Assembly: GCA_963682055.1 (NCBI GenBank)
Contig: OY821744.1
Coordinates: forward strand, 22,420,967 to 22,484,966
Origin: Primula veris
Taxonomy: Eukaryota > Streptophyta > Magnoliopsida > Ericales > Primulaceae
Length of the DNA: 64,000 nt
Reading direction: 5' to 3'
Part shown: piece after piece, positions 1 through 9,328 of the stretch
Layout of the letters: every line of letters begins with the position of its first letter
Numbering within the stretch: position 1 is the first letter of the stretch
Notes under the pieces: model-generated
What the model was told of the DNA's origin: nothing
The model's database searches: none
What the model saw: only the letters and a program-made list of their open reading frames with translations
Translations under genes and position numbers: made by a program

Positions 1-107
1 TTTTCTTTTCGGATGTAATATATTTCCTTTTCGGATGTAATAGACTTTCTTTTCGGATGTAATAGACTTTCTTTTCGGATGTAATAAATTTCTTTTCGGA
101 TGTAATG
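1..107. repeat. Short tandem repeat, about 20-23 bp x 5
   Basis: Five head-to-tail copies of a unit with the core TTTTCGGATGTAATA, spaced 20-23 bases apart and starting at the window edge. It lies in the 3' internal region of the Tat-lineage retrotransposon, between the antisense ORFs and the LTR that is out of view. The array may continue to the left of the window. Confidence 0.8.
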
Positions 108-296
108 AACAATGATATATCCCATCTTTATTAATGAAAAGTATTTTTGCCCCTTTATTTTTGCACTTCTTTTTATATTGCACCTGTGGTTTGTTGTTTG
201 TCGGGAAGTTAGATCTTTGTATATCTCGTCTTTATTTCCTTCTGTACTGTTGTATCAGATGTCAGTAGATGTCCCCATCACTGTCGAATATAGGTG

Positions 297-355
297 CATG
301 CTCCCTAGTAGGTCAGGAATATGCATGCTCCCTAGTAGGTCAGGAATATGCATGC
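297..355. repeat. Direct repeat, 29 bp x 2
   Basis: Two adjacent copies of a unit containing GCATGCTCCCTAGTAGGTCA and ending in GGAATAT. It lies just upstream of the first antisense ORF. The ORF that crosses it is low-complexity and not credible as a gene. Confidence 0.8.
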
Positions 356-470
356 TATCTCCGTTCTATAAGTACTTCTCTTTTCTTTGGTAGTTTATCA
401 TCTCATTTTTCTTTTTGCTTCTCTCTCCCTTAGCCCTTTATTTTCTTCCGTACTATAACAATTTCCCAGA

Positions 471-950
471 ATGTCTGGACCTGTGGTGAGATATCATGCT
501 CAGATGAAGGGCTTGGACACTGAGGTATCTCGGGTCCGCCGTCGGATGGCAAGGCTTGAGAAAGATTATGGCGTTTTGGCCTTGAGCTTGTTCGGCTCTT
601 ATCCCGAAGAGACAGTGAAGTGGACCGAGATCTCGGCACTGAGTCGCCAGCTCGATCACTTGTTGTTACAGAGAAACCATCTGGCCAACTCCTGGTATGA
701 TGCCGAGGAGATTTGGGACCATTCTCAAGATGAGTTTGACAACTCTCCTCAAGGCCTAGCTAGCATAATTGTAAAGAATGCTCGGCTCGTGGAGCGCGTC
801 AGGGTTCTTACTACGGAAAACAATAGGCTCTCCTCGGAGAATGACAATTTGGTCGCCATGAACGATTCCTACCAAGCTCGGTTGAATTGTTCTGCTCGTT
901 TTGCTTTCTCTCGGTCTGACAGTTCGGTTTTTCCACCCATTGATCCTTAG
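471..950 (+). CDS. Antisense coiled-coil ORF in Tat element
   Basis: A 159-residue ORF that starts with ATG and runs opposite to the gag-pol strand. The predicted protein is hydrophilic, with heptad-like charged stretches: an N-terminal part rich in Arg/Leu/Glu, and a second stretch around residues 95-130 rich in Leu, Glu, Asn and Arg. It is probably a coiled coil. There is no signal peptide or membrane segment. A CT/T-rich leader (about 400-465) precedes the ATG and a T-rich stretch follows the stop, giving a small transcription-unit look. No catalytic domain is recognised. It resembles, in style only, the other antisense ORFs at 1185, 4041, 4920 and 5617. The overlapping minus-strand frames show no domain. 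The function is unknown. Confidence 0.5.
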   Translation: MSGPVVRYHAQMKGLDTEVSRVRRRMARLEKDYGVLALSLFGSYPEETVKWTEISALSRQLDHLLLQRNHLANSWYDAEEIWDHSQDEFDNSPQGLASIIVKNARLVERVRVLTTENNRLSSENDNLVAMNDSYQARLNCSARFAFSRSDSSVFPPIDP

Positions 951-1184
951 ATTGGGCTGGTTTTCTTATGTATTTCCCCTTTTGCAATTTGTGTTTTATT
1001 TTCTGTATTTGATGAATCAGTTGTATCTTTTCGTATCTCGTGCCTGTCTTGTGAACCATTGTAACGCTTCGTACTTTGTGCCTTTTGATTCTCTATAAAT
1101 TCTCCCTATTGCCTGTATCTCATTACCAATTTCTACCTCTCTCTTGTTTTATAATTTGCTTCTTCTAATTTGTTTTTGCGTGAG
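951..1184. other. Spacer between antisense ORFs
   Basis: T-rich sequence without a credible ORF. It holds the 3' flank of the ORF at 471-950 and a pyrimidine-rich leader (about 1110-1170) before the next ATG. Confidence 0.5.
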
Positions 1185-1547
1185 ATGGCTCCCATCACTA
1201 GGTCTGCCTCCAAAAAGAAAGCCCTTATGGAAGAGGAGCCTACTTTTTTGCTACCTCGTCCCCCTAGTTTTGGGGAGGAGGATTTGACTCCTCTTCAACT
1301 AAAAGAAATTGAGATGTCATGGCTGAAACATGATCTCATGTGTGCTCGGACTGAAGTGAGGAGGTTTAAACAATATTGGGACGAGGAGGGCACTGCTCGT
1401 TTCAAGGCCGAGCAAAAATGCGAGTCTCAGTCTTACGCCTTGAAACAGACTGAGATGGCGATTTCTCGTTTGATTAGGGAGAAGGAGCGTCTGGAGGAAC
1501 TTTTGGCGAAGAGGGATGTTGCTATGGGGGATAGTTCGAAAAAGTAG
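1185..1547 (+). CDS. Antisense coiled-coil ORF in Tat element
   Basis: The start is placed at the ATG at 1185 (context GAGATGGCTCCC) rather than at the upstream non-ATG codon, giving about 120 residues. The N-terminus is basic (TRSASKKK), followed by an acidic and proline-bearing segment and then a long Glu/Lys/Arg/Leu-rich helix over roughly the last 70 residues that looks like a coiled coil. The basic N-terminus could be a nuclear localisation signal. There is no recognised domain. A T-rich stretch with an AATAAA (about 1617-1622) follows the stop and could serve as a polyadenylation signal. Like its neighbours it lies opposite to gag-pol, so it would need its own promoter. Confidence 0.5.
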   Translation: MAPITRSASKKKALMEEEPTFLLPRPPSFGEEDLTPLQLKEIEMSWLKHDLMCARTEVRRFKQYWDEEGTARFKAEQKCESQSYALKQTEMAISRLIREKERLEELLAKRDVAMGDSSKK

Positions 1548-2282
1548 GATGGGTGTATTTTCTTGTAACATTTTTCTTTTTCTGTTGTATTGTTTGTGTT
1601 TCCCCCTTTGTGGATGAATAAAACTTGTCTTGCCCTTGATTCTGTCCTATTTTATTTCTTGTTTGCTTCACTCTTTTATGTTGATATCATTTGATGTCTC
1701 TCAGCATACACCGAACAATATGCCCGGTTATCCCCCTGGAGAGCGTTGTTAGACTTGATGCTCCCTGTCGTCAAGCTAGAAACGGTCTTCGTCCACCTTG
1801 TTCGGTGTGCCCTTTGGGTAAGAATTGGTTGGGATTCGAGGAACTTTAATCGGGGGACATTCTCGGTGTGATAATAGTGGTAGCGTATGTGGGAAGGTTT
1901 TCGTGGTAGGGTCCACTGGCCGTTTATTTAGGTGTAATGATGTGAACTGCCTTGGGTAGTGGGATACGCGCTGACGTGGCGAAATCTGGAGCGTTTATAT
2001 GTTAAAAATAGCAGCGGTTGTTGACTTTTGTATGGTTGGAAAAAAAGGTAAACCTCTGTTACACGAAAGGACGGTTATTATTTTATTCTTTTTGTGACTC
2101 CACTCCTTTCTACTGTGCCAAGTAATCCTTTTTTATTTTTATCACAGAATTTGCTGAAGAAAATATCTCTCTCTCTCTAAAGCATATTCTTCCCGCCAAA
2201 AAGGAAAAGAGTTCGGCCGCTTGATCTAGGATTTCATGGTTTTGTTGGAAGACTTGCTGCTGTTCTCCCGTGCTTGTTCATA
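1548..2282. other. Probable promoter and leader of the antisense multi-exon gene
   Basis: No ORF is supported. The sequence becomes pyrimidine-rich toward its end (TCTCTCTCTCTCT near 2168-2180), as in many plant 5' leaders, and ends at the proposed first ATG at 2283. No TATA box could be assigned with confidence. Confidence 0.4.
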
Positions 2283-4700
2283 ATGATAACCGTAAGTGTT
2301 CTTTCTCTATTGGTAGGGGTTGTAGGGAATTTTGTCGTTGTGGTCATAGATGTGTCACTGGTATATGGTTTAGGTTGTCTATATGTGTATGATGATTCTT
2401 ATGTATCTGGTTAATGTGAGTGCGGGGGGGGGGGGGGGGGGTGCGTTATATTGATGTGGTTCTTGTTTGTGTATTTGGTTAGTATATTGATGGAATTGTG
2501 AATGATGTTTGGATAGGAAATTCTGACCCAAAGTGTGGCCCAAGTTGGCACATTCGTGGAAAAGGATTTTAAAGAGCTTGCCGGAATACCTGACAACATA
2601 CATATCCGGCTTCCTATTTCTGACGAGGAGGTGCTGGGATTTGTTCCTGCCGGCGAGGTGGCTGTGCGTTCTTCGGCATTTTTTACTGGGGGTCTTCGAC
2701 TTCCTTTTACAAACTGGGTGGCTTCGTTCTTTGAGGCCGTCCAGATTGCTCCAGCCCAACTGGCCTTAAATGGTTACCGTACTCTGAACGGTATTCAAAG
2801 GTTATCGGAGTTGGCCGGAATACCGATTGAATTGAAGGACGTCTTCGGAGTCTACAGTCTGAGCTTTGAGCGTCGCAGCTCGTATCTGAAAACCCAGCGT
2901 ACCTATTGCCGGCTTGTTATCGGTTTGCCGGATACCAACAAAGAGCGCAATCTTGGTATCGTGATAGCTTCTGGTGAATGGGGCTGTCCGGGACACCAGA
3001 TTCCTGGACCGGCCACCAACGCTCCCCCTATGCCCGACCTCTCCCAATGTAGAGGCTCTGTTAGCTCTTTGGAAATGGTGGGGGCCTGGACCGACGCCGG
3101 ATCCGGCGAGTCGTACTGTTCCGATGCTGCTCGGGTACCCTATGGGGTCGGTGACCAAGGGGAATCCTGTGCCCGAGATCCCCAAAGAGCCCGAGGAAGA
3201 GTTCTTGAAAGTGGTCCGGGCACGAAGTGCTGCTCGGCTCGGGAAGAAGCTCGTTCGGTCTAAGCGTCATGCGTCTGACCCTGTTGGTGGAGTAATGAAG
3301 AGGGCCAGGGGAACCGATACATCGGTTACCGAGGAGGCTGATATCGTTGGCTCGGGCGAGGTATCGGTTGGTTCGCTAGTGCTTTGCTTTATTAGTTATC
3401 TTGTTTTAGCTACTGACTTCTCCATTGGTTACCCTCGCTCTTGCCCGGTCGATGGGTATTATTGTGTTTCAGGGGTCGGTCGATAGCCTGTTCGGACATA
3501 TCAACATGCTGGTGGCTATGGGGAAGGAGACGATGACCCTGCCTACGGTCTCGCCTGTCCTTTCCGAGGCCGTGTTGGACCTATCTGGTATCTCGCCCAT
3601 CCGTACAGAAGATGTAATCGAGCGCAGGACCCCTGAGACTAATGCTCCAGAGAAGGAGGCGGTCGAGGAAGTGGATATGGAAGGCGGCGAAGAGATTGCC
3701 GGGGATGTTGTGACGGGTGTCGAGGATGAGGCTCTCGACGGATCCGAGAAGGTGTTGGTTGACGGGGTTGCAATGACCCGTTACATTGACCGATGTGGGG
3801 GTGAGCTGCTGGAGCAACCGCGAACTTTGAAGATGGGGTATACGGCTCTGAAACCCCTTGCGTTCAAGGATGCAGAAAGACTAGCTGCTCAACCTACAAT
3901 GTCGGTTATAGAGCAGGCCCACGCGGATGCGCTGAGGGTATGTGGGGCGCTTATTTCGTAATATATACCATGATGCTTGTATTTCATTATATAGGTCTGG
4001 TACTTGTATTCTGTTTGGAATCTAATGTGTTGAAGTGCAGATTGCCTTGAGTACCGTGGCGCTACGGGATCAGCTGGGAGCTCTAGGGGCTGAGAAAGAG
4101 AAGCTGGTGGCCGAGAAGAACGCCGTAGTCGAGGAGAATGAGCAGAAGATAAAGGATCTGCTTGCGGCTTTCGAGGTCGAGAAAGAGAAATTGGTCGCCG
4201 AGAATAAAACCCTGGGCGAGAATTATGACAAGCTGTCGGTGGACTTTCTGTACCTGACCGAGGATGTCGATAAATTGAAGGCGGAAAAAGAGAGCATGGT
4301 CGTTAAGTACGGCGAACTAGAGGAGGAGAACTTGCTCCTGGCAGAGGACGTGGAAGCCGAAAGGGCTAAGGTGACTGCCCTAAAAACGGCACACGCGGAG
4401 GAGCGGACAAAGTTAGCAATGATGGCCAACTTCTCTGTATACTGTGCTCATGTGCGGGCGCTCAATTTCGCGAATGTTCCTTTGTCGGATAGGGCATGGT
4501 CGGAGTTGGTGTATCCGTGTCCGCATGGTGCACCGCCGAAACCCTTAGACTGGGCGAATCTTCGTGAAGAGGAGCTTCCTCGGCTGCCGGGACAGACAAT
4601 TTCGACAGCGCTGCGTCCTCACTCTATGTCGGCCCCGTCCACTCCTCGACCGGATGCTACTGTTGTTCCCCCACCAGTATCTCCTCAGGTGGAACCTTGA
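2283..4700 (+). CDS. Spliced antisense gene with gypsy-type transposon domain and coiled coil
   Basis: Proposed exons are 2283-2291 (Met-Ile-Thr), 2517-3360, 3473-3937 and 4041-4700. The donors are GTAAGT (2292), GTATCG (3361) and GTATGT (3938), and the acceptors end in AG at 2516, 3472 and 4040. All three introns fall between codons. Exon 2 encodes a stretch (LRLPFTNWVASFFE, then NGYRTLNGIQRL and RLVIGLPDTNK) that resembles the Pfam family called 'putative gypsy type transposon' (PF04195). Exon 3 is acidic. Exon 4 is a long Glu/Lys/Leu coiled coil ending in a Pro-rich tail. One base change of frame is needed inside exon 2, between about 2965 and 3060, so this copy is probably broken or mis-read there. 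The gene runs opposite to gag-pol. Its biochemical role is unknown; proteins of this kind are known as extra ORFs of Tat-lineage elements. A poly-G run (2417-2442) lies in intron 1. Confidence 0.62.
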
Positions 4701-4919
4701 CTATCTTTCTAGCAGTATGTATAGTATATTTTTGTTGTTTTTTTTTTTTTTTTGTTTAGTCTTTTGTGTATCTAGAAACAGATTCTTTTGGGGAAGTGAT
4801 AATATAGGTGCTGTGTTTTCTTTCTGTTGGGCTTTCTTGGGTTAATTTCTTTTGATGGTCGTCATATTTTGAAGGATGTGAAAACAAAATATTGTCAGGT
4901 ACCAATTAACCCCCTTGCC

Positions 4920-5492
4920 ATGGTGGTCTGGACATCGCCTATTCGTAGTGTAAGTGACGTAATAGAAGATTTGGAAAGATCTAAGGCGTCCCTTACCGCG
5001 AAATTGACTTGTGCTTATCAGGAAATCGAGGGTCTGAATATTCATATTTCCAACTTGGCGATTCGGTTACGTGATTTGGGAGAGAAATTTAGTAAAAAGA
5101 CCGCCCATTATACGGAAAATAAGGGTAAAGCGAAGGAACTTCTCGGTGCCCTACGACGTTCTCGTGATGAAGCCCGAGGTCGTGTGACGAGCTTGAACTT
5201 GGTCCTTGGGGCCGTTTTCGAGGACACGGACCTGCTACTATCTTTTGCCAAAGCGTATTGGGCCCGAGCTCGCGCTTTAGAGGTGCTGGAGCATATAAAA
5301 GGAATGAGTGGTGTGTCCCGGGCAGAGCGCATGGTTGATGCGAAGGCCGGGGTAACTGAAACCACTGTTGCCTTGAACCGAATCGAGGCGGTCATTCGTG
5401 AGCATTTGGGGACGCAAATTAATTCATTGCGAGATATTCATTTTGCCGATGTAGTAGAGACCTCGGCGTCTGTTGAGTGGTTGTCGGATTAA
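4920..5492 (+). CDS. Antisense coiled-coil ORF in Tat element
   Basis: The first good ATG is at 4920 (GCCATGG context), giving 190 residues; the open frame extends further upstream but without clear coding character. The protein is helical and highly charged, with Leu/Arg/Glu-rich heptad-like segments (about residues 12-75 and 130-175) and a short hydrophobic patch around a VFEDTDLLLSFAKAYW-like stretch. No known domain was identified. A T-rich tract lies on each side (4737-4755 and 5537-5558). It could be a separate gene or a downstream exon set of the gene ending at 4700; there is no splice evidence for the latter. Confidence 0.45.
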   Translation: MVVWTSPIRSVSDVIEDLERSKASLTAKLTCAYQEIEGLNIHISNLAIRLRDLGEKFSKKTAHYTENKGKAKELLGALRRSRDEARGRVTSLNLVLGAVFEDTDLLLSFAKAYWARARALEVLEHIKGMSGVSRAERMVDAKAGVTETTVALNRIEAVIREHLGTQINSLRDIHFADVVETSASVEWLSD

Positions 5493-5616
5493 TAATAGAG
5501 TAGCTTGTTTTGTCGTTTTATTTGTAGCTTGTATAATTTTTTTTTTTTTTTTTTTTTGTATATTCATCTCTTCTCGTTCTTCTCCCCCCCCTTTTTTTTT
5601 ATAGGCACATGCTACT

Positions 5617-6255
5617 ATGTCGCACCAGGCTGGTTCTCCATGCCGAGTTAACCCGGGGTTAGGACCTACTGGTGCTGCCCGGGACGAGGTCTCATCTGGT
5701 GCGGCTAGTGAGGTGCCTGACAAGTGGCCCTACATTGTTTTGATGGGCAAAAATGTCAAATTGACCGACCAATGTGCTCGACTGCGGACCAAGCTGAAAA
5801 CCCAGGCGGCCTCTTTTCGAGAATACGTTCGCCGTGCCGAGCATACTGTTGAGGTTCAGGAGCGTCGTTTGGATCGATATTGGCGTGCAAAGGACAAGTA
5901 CTTTGGCAAATTAAAGTTGCTTGTGACCAAGGCCAACGTGTTGGTGAAGTATTTCCGTTTGTCCCGTGCCAGATACGATGCTTCCGCAGCTATGATCGAA
6001 GCTCGCCGTAATCTCTCCTTTGACGATGATCGCCATAAAGCAGCCTCGGATGCTCACGAGTTCGCGAAAGAAGCCGAGTTCAACGCGCGGCTTCAGACGC
6101 TGACTTGTGTTGGGGCTCATACGACCAATTTTGATGCCCTCATTTCTGAGGAGCGTTTTGATGGTGATGAGTCTGATGGGTACACAACGACGGATGACGA
6201 AGAGATTGAGCTAGGTCAATTACCGTCGTGCTCCTTCTGCAGTAGCTCTTCTTAA
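5617..6255 (+). CDS. Antisense coiled-coil ORF with acidic C-terminus in Tat element
   Basis: A 212-residue ORF with ATG at 5617, preceded by a long pyrimidine tract and TATAG that could also be a 3' splice site. The N-terminus is Gly/Ala/Pro-rich. The middle (about residues 45-135) is rich in Arg, Lys and Leu and likely helical. The C-terminus is strongly acidic (DGDESDGYTTTDDEEIE) and ends in a Ser/Cys-rich tail. No enzymatic domain is recognised. It is the antisense ORF closest to the integrase end of pol, separated from it by the tandem repeat block at 6549-7070. If it is translated it must come from a promoter outside the LTR, since the LTR transcript runs the other way. Confidence 0.48.
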   Translation: MSHQAGSPCRVNPGLGPTGAARDEVSSGAASEVPDKWPYIVLMGKNVKLTDQCARLRTKLKTQAASFREYVRRAEHTVEVQERRLDRYWRAKDKYFGKLKLLVTKANVLVKYFRLSRARYDASAAMIEARRNLSFDDDRHKAASDAHEFAKEAEFNARLQTLTCVGAHTTNFDALISEERFDGDESDGYTTTDDEEIELGQLPSCSFCSSSS

Positions 6256-6548
6256 ATGAATCTCTTTAGTGTCGATGATCTTCTTGTTGCCTCCGTAATG
6301 CGGGCGAGGACTATTTATGTTATTTCTTTATTCCTGTTTTGTACCTTTCCATTGCCGTATTGCTATTTGATTGATTGGATCGATTTTTCCTTGCTAAATC
6401 ATTTGTTATTTCGTTATTCCTGTTTTGGAGATGCTTCTTGTTGATATTTCGTTGTTTAGATTGATTCTCCTTCGTTGTTTTAGCCAATTTGTATTGTATC
6501 GCCGCCGTAATGTGGACCTGAATAATTCCTTGCATTGTACCTGCATAT
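6256..6548. other. Spacer between antisense ORF and repeat array
   Basis: T-rich, holding the 3' flank of the ORF at 5617-6255. The 62-codon frame is hydrophobic by composition only. No gene is supported. Confidence 0.5.
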
Positions 6549-7070
6549 GAATTTCATAGTATTCCTAGGCGTTCCTTTGAAAACACGCCATTTAGGGAAT
6601 TTCATAGTATTCCTAGGCACTTCGGCCATGTTGGGAATTTCATAGTATTCCTAGGCGTTCCTTCGGTAACACGCCATTTACGGAATTTCATAGTATTCCT
6701 AGGCACTTCGGCCATGTTGGGAATTTCATAGTATTCCTAGGCGTTCCTTCGGTAACACGCCATTTACGGAATTTCATAGTATTCCTAGGCACTTCGGCCA
6801 TGTTGGGAATTTCATAGTATTCCTAGGCACTTCGGCCATGTTGGGAATTTCATAGTATTCTTAGGCGTTCCTTCGGTAACACGCCATTTACGGAATTTCA
6901 TAGTATTCCTAGGCACTTCGGCCATGTTGGGAATTTCATAGTATTCCTAGGCACTTCGGCCATGTTGGGAATTTCATAGTATTCCTAGGCGTTCATTCGG
7001 TAACACGCCATTTACGGAATTTCATAGTATTCCTAGGCACTTCGGCCATGTTGGGAATTTCATAGTATTA
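6549..7070. repeat. Two-unit tandem repeat array in the 3' part of the Tat element
   Basis: Twelve units share the 22-base box GAATTTCATAGTATTCCTAGGC and then diverge into a long type A tail (about 48 bp in total, containing GTTCCTTCGGTAACACGCC) or a short type B tail (about 38 bp, containing ACTTCGGCCATGTTGG). Reading left to right the order is A B A B A B B A B B A B, followed by a partial box. The A tail can pair GGCGT with ACGCC around a TTCG-containing loop. Tandem repeats between integrase and the 3' LTR are known in Tat elements such as Retand. Confidence 0.95.
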
Positions 7071-7172
7071 GTAGACAGCATGATAATATATTTTATTCAT
7101 TCAAAAGACGAAAGATAATGCCATTAAGCAAGAAGGGTAAGGTAGCACCTGTACTTGTATTCGGAGGATTGC

Positions 7173-9275
7173 CTATACGTAGTACTTCTTTAGGTTAGCC
7201 ACATTCCAAGAATTCTTTTCCCCTCGGCTATTGGCGAACATGACGCTTTTGATTTTGTAAGAGACTGGACTTGTTTGCTTGACGATTTCGTATGGGCCTT
7301 CCCAGGTAGGGCTTAGTTTGCCATGTATTTCGTTACGGGTATAGACCGTCACTCGTCGCAGCACCAGTTCTCCTACCATGAATTCTTTGGACCCTTTTAC
7401 TCTCTTGTCATAGGTTTGCTTCACGCTTTGTTGGTACTTAGCTAGGGTAAGGGCCGCTATCTCTCGTTTCTCGTCTATCATGTCGAGCTCTTCTCTCATT
7501 CTTTGTTCATTGTTTCCCTGCTCGACCAATGTCGTTCGGAGCGTGGGTAGCCCGATCTCTGTCGGTATGATGGCCTCAACACCGTATGCTAAGCTAAACG
7601 GGGTTTCCTTGGTGCCCGTCTTGGGTGTAGTTCGGCACGACCATAAAACATTGAGTAGCCGCTCGGGCCACCTCCCCTTTGCTTGTTCAAGGGTGGTCTT
7701 GATGCCGTATAATATTGTTCGGTTTGACATTTCGTCTTGCCCGTTTTCTTGTGGGTATGTCGGCGTCGAATAGAATTTTCGGATACCGAGTTCCTCGTAC
7801 CACAGCTGTAAATTGGCATCTTTGAACTGGGTTCCGTTGTCGGCGACGATAGCGTACGGTATACCGAACCTAGTTATGATGTATTCCCAAATGAATTGTT
7901 TGACGTTGCTGGCTTTGATTTCTCGGAGGGGTTTAGCTTCGACCCATTTGGTGAAATAATCCGTCGCGACGATCAGATATTCCACACTCCCAGGTGCTCT
8001 TGGGAGTTTACCGACCAAATCAATTGCCCATTGAGCGAACGGCCATGGTGCCGACACCGGGGTCATCATAGATGATGGGAGCCGTGGTATCTTGGCGAAT
8101 CGTTGGCACTTGTCGCAACGTTGGACGTACGCATCGGCGTCTCGCTTGATATAGGGCCACCAATATCCTTGGGTCACTGCCTTGTTTGCAAGGGATCGCC
8201 CTTTGATGTGTGCTCCGCAGGATCCTTCGTGGATTTCCTCCAAGACCGGCAGTTGTAGCTCGGTCGGGACGCATAGTAGGTGGGGTCCCCGGTAACTGGA
8301 TTTGTATAGTTTTTCGTCCTCGGATAGCCAGAAGCGAGGAGCTTTTCTTGTAATTTTTAGCGCTTTTATCTTGTCGGCCGGAAGCGTCTCATTTCGCAGA
8401 TAATGGGTCATGTCTTCCATCCAACCTTGTTCGTATTGTATTGATGTCACTCGGTCTACCCTTTTAATTATGCTCGGTGTTGGCAGTAGTTCCACTGTGA
8501 TCGACCGGGTGTCAGTCATTGTTAATGTCGAGGCTAGGGTGGCCAAAGCGTCGGCGTGTGCATTTTCGGTGCGATTAATTCTTATTAACTCGCACTGTTC
8601 GAAAGTTTCCATCAAGCTTTGGACTTTCTCTTGGTAGAGGATCATTCTGTCATCTTTGGCTTGGAACTCGCCGATGGCTTGATTGACGATGAGCATGGAT
8701 TCTGAGCTTGCAATTAAGTGGGAGCATCCGAGGGACCGGGCAATGAGCATGCCATTTATCATGGCCTCGTATTCTGCCTCATTGTTGGTAGCTCGGAAGC
8801 CCAATTTTATGCTTTTTTCGATTATTGCTCCCTCTCGAGACTTTAGGACGATCCCCGCTCCAGATCCGTCCTTGGTGGCTGATCCGTCGACATGTATCTG
8901 CCAGTGTGATTGTGGAGAGAGTGCCAAAGGCTCGTTATAGCCTTGGGTGAACTCCGCGATGAAATCGGCCAGGACTTGTCCCTTTATGGCCTGGCGGGGT
9001 GCGAACTCGATATGAAATTGGGATAGCTCGACCCCCCAGGCGGCAACTCGACCGCTAATGTCCGTCCGTCGAAGTGACTCTTTGATATGAAATTTCGTGT
9101 ATACCCGGACCTGATGAGCTATGAAATAGTGTGGCAATTTTCTGGTTGTGACGACCAATGCCAGACACAGCTTTTCCAAGGGTAGATAACGTGTTTCGGC
9201 TTCGACCAGAGTCTTGCTGACGAAGTAGATCGGAAACTGTTCGCGACCTTCTTCTCTTAAGATAACTGCGCTCAC
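7173..9275 (-). CDS. RNase H, archaeal-type RNase H and integrase part of Tat polyprotein
   Basis: A 700-residue open frame. Residues about 1-120 are the Ty3/gypsy RNase H (VSAVILREEG ... LCLALV). A second, archaeal-type RNase H follows with DGSATKDGSGAG, NNEAEYEA, SSESMLIVNQ (Glu where Asp is usual) and NAHADALATL. The integrase has the zinc-binding pair HEGSCGAH / CDKC and the catalytic core with WAIDLVG, VADNGTQF and the Glu of the NGQ-E segment. The C-terminal part (VYTRNEIHGKLSPTWEGPYEIV) is the GPY-like module that binds DNA. The true frame continues upstream past 9275 to about 9340 (reads GDVLACYLAVSTTAVSAV), where a one-base slip joins it to the RT frame. It is released by the element protease in a live copy, and acts in the particle (RNase H) and nucleus (integration). 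Confidence 0.9.
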   Translation of the reverse strand: MSAVILREEGREQFPIYFVSKTLVEAETRYLPLEKLCLALVVTTRKLPHYFIAHQVRVYTKFHIKESLRRTDISGRVAAWGVELSQFHIEFAPRQAIKGQVLADFIAEFTQGYNEPLALSPQSHWQIHVDGSATKDGSGAGIVLKSREGAIIEKSIKLGFRATNNEAEYEAMINGMLIARSLGCSHLIASSESMLIVNQAIGEFQAKDDRMILYQEKVQSLMETFEQCELIRINRTENAHADALATLASTLTMTDTRSITVELLPTPSIIKRVDRVTSIQYEQGWMEDMTHYLRNETLPADKIKALKITRKAPRFWLSEDEKLYKSSYRGPHLLCVPTELQLPVLEEIHEGSCGAHIKGRSLANKAVTQGYWWPYIKRDADAYVQRCDKCQRFAKIPRLPSSMMTPVSAPWPFAQWAIDLVGKLPRAPGSVEYLIVATDYFTKWVEAKPLREIKASNVKQFIWEYIITRFGIPYAIVADNGTQFKDANLQLWYEELGIRKFYSTPTYPQENGQDEMSNRTILYGIKTTLEQAKGRWPERLLNVLWSCRTTPKTGTKETPFSLAYGVEAIIPTEIGLPTLRTTLVEQGNNEQRMREELDMIDEKREIAALTLAKYQQSVKQTYDKRVKGSKEFMVGELVLRRVTVYTRNEIHGKLSPTWEGPYEIVKQTSPVSYKIKSVMFANSRGEKNSWNVANLKKYYV

Positions 9276-9328
9276 AGCTGTAGTGGAAACTGCTAGGTAG
9301 CATGCCAGAACGTCTCCTTTGTTCGGCC

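Noticed and set aside
1..470. Possible 3' LTR of the Tat element at the left edge
   Set aside because: I compared it with the LTR at 13168-13737 by eye; the only likeness is scattered TTCGGA words, and there is no TGATAAAGCC start. The 3' LTR must lie outside the window.
2411..2599. Minus-strand ORFs with poly-Pro end
   Set aside because: They are created by the poly-G run on the plus strand inside a proposed intron.
6549..7070. CRISPR-like array
   Set aside because: The 'spacers' are only two recurrent sequences, the context is a plant retrotransposon, and there are no cas genes.
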